A stretch of 64,000 nt of DNA from assembly GCA_025738555.1 (NCBI GenBank), contig JAOVFP010000019.1, positions 1,488,001 through 1,552,000 on the forward strand. Reading direction: 5' to 3'. Position 1 is the first letter of the stretch; each line of letters begins with the position of its first letter. The notes under the pieces were generated by a model that saw only the letters and a program-made list of their open reading frames with translations, was not told the DNA's origin and ran no database searches. Below, in pieces: positions 57,234 to 64,000 of the stretch. Made by a program: the position numbers and the translations under genes. Origin of the DNA: Cyathus striatus. Lineage: Eukaryota; Basidiomycota; Agaricomycetes; Agaricales; Nidulariaceae.

Positions 57234-58744
57234 ATGAAACGAGGCTTCTTACAGAACAAAAACGGTCGCACGTCCAGCTCCGAGTCGCATCGGGGTTTAG
57301 AGAAAACTATCAGTGCGTACATACCAATGTTGTAGTTACTCCTCTTACATTCTCTCCTCCTCTCGCAGAACCTACCGCCAACCCTCCATCTCGTGCAACA
57401 GACCAAGATGTTGTAATCGCAAAAATCAGTAAGCATATTCTGCTTCTTCTGTCATAACTAACTATCGACACACAGGACACTCCTCCTCGTTCCCAACTAC
57501 ATTCCTCCCTACACTTGAATACCACCCATCGAGTACTAGATCCTATCCTCCAAATGTCTTATGCACACGTATTCCCACCAACGACCCCCACGGCGTAGCA
57601 CAATGCCTTATCCCAGGACATCTCAAATCACGCATCCTAAGCCTCCCCGGATTTCCAAGTGCACCACCACGCGCTGATGCGGGGATCTACCGTATTGGCC
57701 CCACAGAGTCTAAGGGACTAGGAATGTTCGCTACCCGGGCTATCGAAATGGGAGAACTTATTGTCTCAGAGAGACCATTACTTCTCATTCCCGAAGCATC
57801 TGCCTTCGACGTTACAGATATCTGCGACTCTTCCGCCGGGAACTATGATCATCTGAAGGCTGTGTTGGATAGAACCGTCATGGAGCTTGTAGTTTCGAGA
57901 ATGAGCATGGATAACGAGTTCGCGTTTCGAGATTTGGCTAATTCCCATGTGGATGATCTCGGAGAGGGTGTGGATAGTGTTTTTAGGACGAACGTTATGG
58001 ATGTGAGTATTGGGGATTTGGATGCGAAGTTTAAGATGGTTGCGAAGACGATTTCTCGAGTTAATCACAGGTTCGGTTTCCTTCATCCGTTTCATGATAC
58101 AAAACTAATAATGTACTATTTGAAGCTGTCGCCCAAACATGTTATACATTTTCGATTTGCCCACATTCTCTCTTCACCTACACGCAGTCCGTCCAATCGC
58201 CTCAGGAGAAGAGCTAACAATATCCTACGTCCCCCCTCTAACCACCTCATCCGAACGTGCCTCACTCCTCCAATCGCGATACGCCATCCCCCCATGCACA
58301 CTCCCATGCTGCACGAGTAGCATCACAGACGCCTTCCGCACATCCCTCCAAACCAAATCAACAGACCTCCGAAACAGATTAACAACCCTCCAAACGCGAA
58401 TCAAACGCACAGTGCAAACCGTCCTCGTAACAGGTTCCAAAAACCCCAACACCCCCGATGAACTGGCGAATATTCGTAAAGTGTACAAGAATGCGCAGGG
58501 GCTGATTCGGGATATGAAGAAGTATGGGTTGGAGGCGTGTGAGGAGTATGCGAGGGTGGTTTATACTGCTGCTTGGTGCATTTTTGCGCTTTCTTTGGAT
58601 CCGAGGGATGGGTTCAGGATGACGGATGCGAAAGTGAAGAAGTTTAGGGTTTGGGCGGAGGGTGTTTTGAGGGTGCATTTTGGGGAGGAGGGGGAGGTGT
58701 ATAAGTCGCTTGTTAGTCAGAATAGGTTGTTTGGGATTGTGTGA
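57234..58744 (+). CDS. SET-domain protein (SMYD-like), intact
   Basis: Four exons (57234-57312, 57369-57428, 57476-58070, 58126-58744) give 450 residues. The start is MKRGFLQNKNGRTSSSES. Motifs: VLCTRIPTNDP and LSLPGFPSAPP (family lead), ESKGLGMFATRAIEMGELIV (SET-N), KTISRVNHSCRPNMLYIFDL formed across the last intron, and ASGEELTISYVPP with the catalytic-type Tyr. The C-terminal helices end RVHFGEEGEVYKSL. Codon use in the last exon is GC-rich in patches, giving long open frames on the other strand that are not genes. Closest in layout to the SET gene at 49317. Confidence 0.9.
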
Positions 58745-59532
58745 GAGTTGAAAGATTCTTCTTTTTTTTTGTTATTTTGGGGTTCTGTAACTCTTGGTGA
58801 TAATATGTATTTCTCAGTGTACTTGTAACGTGCCGATAGAGGCCGATAGCCTGTGCGATTGTAATTCTTGCGCTCATAAGACTGCATTGGTAGATAGTAC
58901 TTTTTGCAGCATGAAATGGTCAGCGAAGATTCGACGATCAATAAAAGCATGGTAAGGCTTGAGATTCAACCAAGCACCTGGTACAGCTGCAGTGCGATTC
59001 TTGCCACCTATGAAGTTGAAAGTAACGTTATGTAGTCTAGCACTTCGGAATACCCTTAAAGCATATAATTGGATTCAAGTGGGAATGAAGATTTGGTAGT
59101 TGAACGTGAAATGGTCTGGGGCGGAGGCGGAGGCGAGATAGGCGATAGTAGTGGTACTTGGAAGAAAGACGGGCTCCGGGCCTTGGGCTGAAAAGCGCTG
59201 GAAAAGCGGGCAGATTTTCGGTATTTGGCATGAACTTGATGAACAAATAAAAAGCTTTATCATCAACGGTTTGTTGTATTCCATGTACCACGTGTATTAT
59301 TTGACAGTAGTGTAATTGAGACGCGAATGCCACCAAGTAGCCGCACGATCGAGAACTAAAAGAAACGAGATAGATTGGACAATTCTTCTTCCAGAGATAA
59401 CTACGTATGTAGTATTATGGAGATAGGTATAATTTGTCCGAAATATTTAAACCCATAAATAAAGCCGAAACCCTTCTAATCATCCACTTTGACCTCTCCA
59501 GACTCTGCTATGCCACTTAGTGTTCGTCAAAT
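58745..59532. other. Intergenic between convergent genes
   Basis: No gene supported; the 59037-59336 minus frames are overlapping shadows without features. Confidence 0.4.
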
Positions 59533-59951
59533 TTATTCAGAATTTGTATTATGCGAACCTCCTGACTTCTGAAAGGGGCGTAAAAGATTTAGTAAACCTG
59601 ATAAATTGAAACAGGGATACTCACTTCAATCCGTTTGCCATGAGAACAATTATGAATTCTCCCAGCATGAAATTCCATTCCTTTCGAGCCTGAAGCAACA
59701 GCCGTATATGACGTAGAGATTGTATCAGCTTTCGATTTGGCTTCAGTTATCACTACGTAGTCCTCGACCGATATAACCTTTTTCTCGACAAGGCGGAGTA
59801 ATTCCAGATGGAAATCGAGAGATAGATTTTCAATCTCTCCATTGATTTTTACAATCTGATATTCAGATCTATCGAAGATTACAGTTCCGTTAGTTGCCCT
59901 TCCGCAGATGTCGAGAAGAAGTGCAGCAGTGCTAGCAGTGTGTTCGTTCAT
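59533..59951 (-). CDS. Hypothetical small protein, 120 residues, two exons
   Basis: Exon 1 (59625-59951) reads MNEHTASTAALLLDICGRAT, then GTVIFDRSEYQIVKINGEIE and VISVEDYVVITEAKSKAD. A good donor (GTGAGTATCC) and a pyrimidine-rich acceptor (CCCCTTTCAG) remove 56 bp and add a short tail ending NTNSE (59533-59568). No signal peptide or membrane segment. No family recognised. A CTATAAAA box sits about 30 bp upstream. Confidence 0.45.
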
Positions 59952-59976
59952 CTTTAGATAGGATGGGCTTTAGTGT

Positions 59977-59984
59977 TTTATAGA
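59977..59984 (-). promoter_or_regulatory. TATA box of the small hypothetical gene
   Basis: CTATAAAA on the minus strand, 26-33 bp upstream of the ATG at 59951. Confidence 0.45.
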
Positions 59985-60793
59985 TGAATGGATGTGGTGG
60001 GTGAATGCGGTGGTATTGATTGTAGGTAGATTTCCAACAATTTATACGACACCGTTGCCACCGGTGTCTAAACTCACTACTTTCTGCTTGAGCATCTGGA
60101 AATGCTAACGCAATGATAGGTACTTGTTTACTATAACTAGCGCTATATTTTATTAATCGCATTTTTTCTAAATGCGGCGCTCTAAGGCTATACTCATCGC
60201 ATGATTGTTTAGATCCCTCTACTAATGAATTCGAGCTGTATCTTGAGTCCTGACGCGGACGGCACCCGGACCGATGCATGGCAGTAAACGCCTGGTATTT
60301 AGCGCTGCAGCACTGTTAGCGCTCGGATTTTGATGCACATGTAATCAGTTAGTATTATCAGTTCTAGTGATAATCTGTACTTATATAGTAGTAACTAATA
60401 ATGACGCTTGAAATCCATGAGGCTTTCGCATTTTTCCCTTGTACTTTCAAGCATTCAACTCTGCTAAAAATAATTAAGTCACTAAGCTAAATCCTGTCGC
60501 AACCATTCTTGGATTCGTTTGTATATATTACAAATTTCCGTTTTTACTGGGCCCGACGGAGGACAGATATGTTGAAATTAATTAAGGTCGAACACATGCA
60601 GTTTAGATGTGGGATACAAAAGTTAGAAAACAATTAAAACAAGCTTGAATCGGAATTACATATACAAAAAGCTTTTTAAGGTGAAATGAATCTCCAAGCT
60701 GAAGTCAACCTTCGTAGTTAACCTAGTTGTTAGAATTCACAAAGACTGACAGCTTGCACTTCAAATTTGTGTCACTAGTCAATATTTGTCATG
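59985..60793. other. Intergenic
   Basis: Nothing recognised; AT-rich. The 59932-60279 minus-strand frame overlaps the promoter above and is not taken as a gene. Confidence 0.4.
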
Positions 60794-60801
60794 CACAGTC
60801 C

Positions 60802-61271
60802 TAGTGTTGTTAAATAGCTAAACATGACTCGGCTCGGCTCAGCTGGGGCCAGCTAACCTTGTTTTTAGCTAAGCTGCAGCTGATATACATTTTGGGAAGT
60901 TGGTAAAAATATGAAGGGTATTTATGTTATTACTTAGAACTACGAAAATAAAGAAAACGTAGCTGAAATTAAAATTAGAGTAAGAAAGCCAACCACAGAC
61001 ACTCATTCATACCCAACATGACAAGCAGCTACAACCACATATCAAATGCCGAAGAGTATGTATTACATAACAGTTGATTAATTAAGCGCTGGTAGCTCTC
61101 CAGCTGCCAGGGCAAGCGCTATTTCTTACCTAATATAGGAAACCCCCCAGCTAACCCCTTAGCTGGAGTGTTAGCCGTGCCAGCCATTGGCCAAATGGCT
61201 GGCTGTGGCTAGCTAAAAATCAGCTCAGCTTGGGCGGCTATGGCTCCTCAAGCCGAGCTGTAACAACACTA
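60802..61271. mobile_element. hAT-type MITE, 470 bp
   Basis: Ends TAGTGTTGTTA and TAACAACACTA, flanked by the exact 8 bp repeat CACAGTCC (60794-60801, 61272-61279). An 8 bp target duplication and TAGTG ends are typical of hAT elements. Many AGCTGG/CCAGCT words lie inside the ends. No transposase. Confidence 0.85.
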
Positions 61272-61279
61272 CACAGTCC

Positions 61280-62475
61280 TACTCCATCGTGCGCTGCGCA
61301 CATAGCACATAGGAATCAGGTACAAAGGTTTCGATAAGAATTTTCGATATCGTCAATCCAAGAAGAGTAACTTCCATTGTTAGACATTTGGATTACTTAC
61401 GTATAAATTATAATTACTTAAAGCCGGGTCGGTTTGCATATTCCTTATTTGGATCACATTGGACAACATTGGACCTAATCAATATATGGCCCGTCCATTA
61501 CAAGCCTTTTACAAGCCAGCTAGACATGTGTGTATAGCAGATTTGTATCTTCGAACCGAAAATATTGCCACGTGTTACTTTACAGGCATACATTAAGGCC
61601 CCAAATAAGCATAGAATGTGCTCGCTATGCACAGGGTATTCCCGAGTTTTCCTAGGAGCTAGGCGAGATTGAAATGAAGTCATGCTGTTAAATTGCATTG
61701 GTGTAACTACATACAACTTCTGTACCGTTAACGCCCCCTCTAGACCCGCAATGTGTTTCGTGTTACAACGCCCACTGTGCTAACCGGGAGCTTCATTCCA
61801 TACGAATTGATATTATATTTATTTTATCATAATTCTGATGCAAAAGGAGCAGACCTTCATCCCATTTATATGTGTAGAGTTATATCCTGAAATGTTGAAT
61901 TTATACTACTCAAAATCAGAGTCCGACAGATGTTCATGGAAGGTCAGAGTCGGCATGGTCATAGTAATATGACTAGTATAGTACAGATAGCTCTGAATCG
62001 TACCGGCCTCTGCGATATATGAAGCCATTTAAGGAGGTCCCCTAGAGTCTAGACCACTATAAAAGGCATTCATTCCATCATTCACGGGCTTTCCAAGTAG
62101 CGGCGTCAATTTAGAGCACGATCTGTATAAGTTTAATTAGTTTATTTACATAAAATTTCAAATTAAGAATACCGTATGCTGCCTGTTTCGATCCCATCTC
62201 AGAATCTATGCATGTCGAAATTAACCTGAATGAAAGTCTTTGTAGTTGGTTGGAATACTAAAAGTGATGTCAAATTCGTCGCCCATGTTACACTGGTCGG
62301 ACGTCCAATAGTTATAACCCAAACCAGAAATTTGTTTCCTGTGTGATTGTTAATCAGGCCAAAACTTGCCGAGAAATATCTATTCTGCATGTAGCCACAC
62401 ATAGCAGGATGGTGTAGATGATACATTATGATTACCAAGACTCAATTAGCATAAGGGAATTACGCAAGTAAATTC
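61280..62475. other. Intergenic
   Basis: No gene supported. A TATA-like CTATAAAAGG at about 62057 is not followed by a recognisable ORF. Confidence 0.4.
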
Positions 62476-63110
62476 CTACCCATTCAAAGCCTTCCTCAAG
62501 CGCTTCACCTTATCAGCCACCTCCTCTGACCTTATATACCACAACCCATCGTAGAAACGTGACCAAAACTAAACTGTGATAAGCGAATCCAGGACTGCTA
62601 AATAATGTACATTCACATCCATCTCCCAATCCTAAATCCTTCATAATTCACTGTACTTGAAGTAATGAAATGGCGATGTACAACGTGCCGACATCCACAG
62701 GCGTTTGAGACTCTACCAGACGATCAAAGATCGGTTTATAAGACATTAATCTCCCTGCAAGCGCTTCGATGCGCATTGCAGTATAGGCACGTATGGTGTC
62801 GCAGACTGCAAGCTCTGAAGGGGTTAGCGTACATATATAACAGGTACAGTTTATTCCGTAGCGTCCCAGCAGAAACGTTTGTCGTTCGTCAAAGTTACTC
62901 GTAATTTGTCGTAAAAACTGACGAATATTTGTTCGCCTTTTCGAATAGCCTTCCCATTGGCGCGCACATAAAATGCGATTGAGGCAAGGTCAAAGACGTG
63001 TGATGATTTTGGGAGGCAGCTAGGAGAGCAATATAATGTTAATAAATGGTTATAATGAAAAACAATGACGAACCTGTGGTTAATACGAGACATGACCTTC
63101 ATCACACAGC
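62476..63110 (-). pseudogene. SET-domain gene, 3' half, 5'-truncated and frameshifted
   Basis: Begins with the end of the SET-N half (VMKVMSRINHR). An intron (GTTCGTC..CTCCTAG) then joins to NHSCLPKSSHVFDL and KGEQIFVSF. A one-base shift near 62878 is needed before LLGRYGINCTCYICTLTPSE, which is the post-SET Cys cluster. It continues through DTIRAYTAMRIEALAGRL to a stop, with the family-like C-terminal end (VADKVKRLRKALNG) at 62476-62540 in another block. The 5' half is missing; sequence changes to GGCAACGTCA repeats at about 63125. Confidence 0.8.
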
Positions 63111-63119
63111 TGTGGGCTA

Positions 63120-63230
63120 CTAGATTTTGACGTTGCCCAGATTTTGACATTGCCAGTGAGGCAACGTCAAATCTCGCGCGGCAACGTCACGCAACGCCAG
63201 GCAACGTCACAGGCAACGCCAGCGCAGTGC
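63120..63230. repeat. GGCAACGTCA repeats in both orientations
   Basis: At least seven copies of GGCAACG(T/C)CA or its complement TGAC(G/A)TTGCC in 100 bp, spaced 10-17 bp. The inverted copies come first. Confidence 0.75.
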
Positions 63231-64000
63231 AAGGCCCAAGAATGCGTTGATACCTAAACAAAAAAATTGTAAGCGAGTCCGTTGAACATCCGTTCGACCT
63301 GGGTGTTCTAAGGTGTTGAGAAAGGGGGAGAATATTTTCACTGAATTCAGGGAAGTAGATACATGGATTTTAAAGAAAATTTAAATAAAGAGAGTACCTA
63401 ATGAGGAATAGCTGAATAAAGCAGAAATTAATAGTGTTGAGGTTGTAGATTATTGAAAGAAAAAGGGAAAGTTTGAAACATAAAGCATACCGATGAATTG
63501 AAAGAAAATTTGTAAGATAAAAACTTCAGGAGAGGGACTTGGGGTGGTGACACGGCCTTTGGTAAAGCAAATTATCGTATTCAGCGGGTCTTGGTAGTGT
63601 GAAATACAGACAATCTTGAGTTACTCTTGAGTAATTGTGGCGTTGAGGCGATGTACAAGTGTGTCTGCGTTGGAGAGAGAAAGTGAGAGAACGCGCGAAC
63701 AGCGCGTCGACGCACGCATCAGCTGATTACGTAATGGAAATAACGTTCACGCGCTATGATAACACCTCTCACTAGTCAGTTCCGGCTGCTAATCATTGTC
63801 TCCCGCCCTTCCCTTTGGGTTATCACATGCATATCACCATGGCCCGCCTCCCGCTCATTGTTTCCCACGCCTCCGCTCTCATTTTTACACTTTTATTACA
63901 TTTCCCTTAATCAAACACACACTCTACTATTTATAATACAACATATTATCAAATATTTGACAAAGGATGGAATATATTACAGTAGAAGATTATTTAAAAA
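63231..64000. other. Intergenic
   Basis: No gene supported to the end of the window. The phrase AAAGAAAATTTAAATAA near 63372 also occurs near 30136. Confidence 0.35.

Noticed and set aside
46800..58744. A biosynthetic or defence operon linking SET and F-box genes
   Set aside because: Genes are in mixed orientation with separate promoters and many pseudogenes; proximity alone does not show a pathway.
63120..63230. CRISPR-like spaced repeats
   Set aside because: The repeats are 10 bp, in mixed orientation and with irregular spacing, in a fungal genome; not a CRISPR array.
1..64000. tRNA or rRNA genes
   Set aside because: No cloverleaf with a TTCGA-type arm or rRNA core was recognised by eye; a tRNA or covariance-model scan would be decisive.

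Overview
This window looks like nuclear DNA of a mushroom-forming basidiomycete (Agaricomycetes). The evidence is genes split by many 45-65 bp GT-AG introns, protein families that are large in that group (DUF6533-type 7TM proteins, fungal sesquiterpene synthase, F-box and SET multigene families), Ty3/gypsy gag remains, and many degenerate DNA transposons. I saw no rRNA, tRNA, CRISPR array or bacterial-type operon. All gene models were built by hand from splice signals and reading-frame continuity; no database search was possible.

Layout. 0-7 kb: a sesquiterpene synthase gene complete except for one in-frame TGA, a 950 bp palindromic CACTA-like element, a decayed TA-flanked Tc1/mariner-like element, and an intact SET-domain gene. 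7-20 kb: gene-poor, with an unrecognised gene relic, a 44-residue secreted-peptide gene, a MULE-like element with a 9 bp target duplication and a nested MITE, a 7TM gene and an 89-residue secreted protein. 20-27 kb: degenerate repeats, a DUF6533-type 7TM gene, and a 1.43 kb palindrome overlapping the 5' part of an unrecognised ORF. 27-36 kb: an F-box pseudogene, a 3.8 kb element with about 320 bp terminal inverted repeats, an intact F-box gene, a TIR element, a gag relic fused to a duplicated host fragment, and a complete five-exon short-chain dehydrogenase. 36-46 kb: a Tourist/Harbinger-like MITE, a hypothetical gene, a small protein-kinase-like gene, an F-box gene and a complete GH5 glucanase. 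46-63 kb: a patchwork of SET genes and F-box genes in all states of repair, a small unknown gene, a hAT-type MITE and a last SET pseudogene.

The dominant theme from 27 kb on (with one outlying member at 5.4-6.7 kb) is the mixed expansion and decay of two families. One is an F-box protein family with a variable C-terminal half. The other is a SMYD-like SET family without an obvious MYND finger. Three intact F-box genes stand beside three F-box pseudogenes or fragments, and four intact SET genes beside two SET pseudogenes. F-box proteins usually recruit substrates to SCF ubiquitin ligases and SET proteins methylate lysines; whether the two sets act together here is not shown by the sequence. 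I found no convincing new multi-gene system. The best leads are this paired cluster, the palindromic elements, the small secreted peptides and the one-stop terpene synthase.
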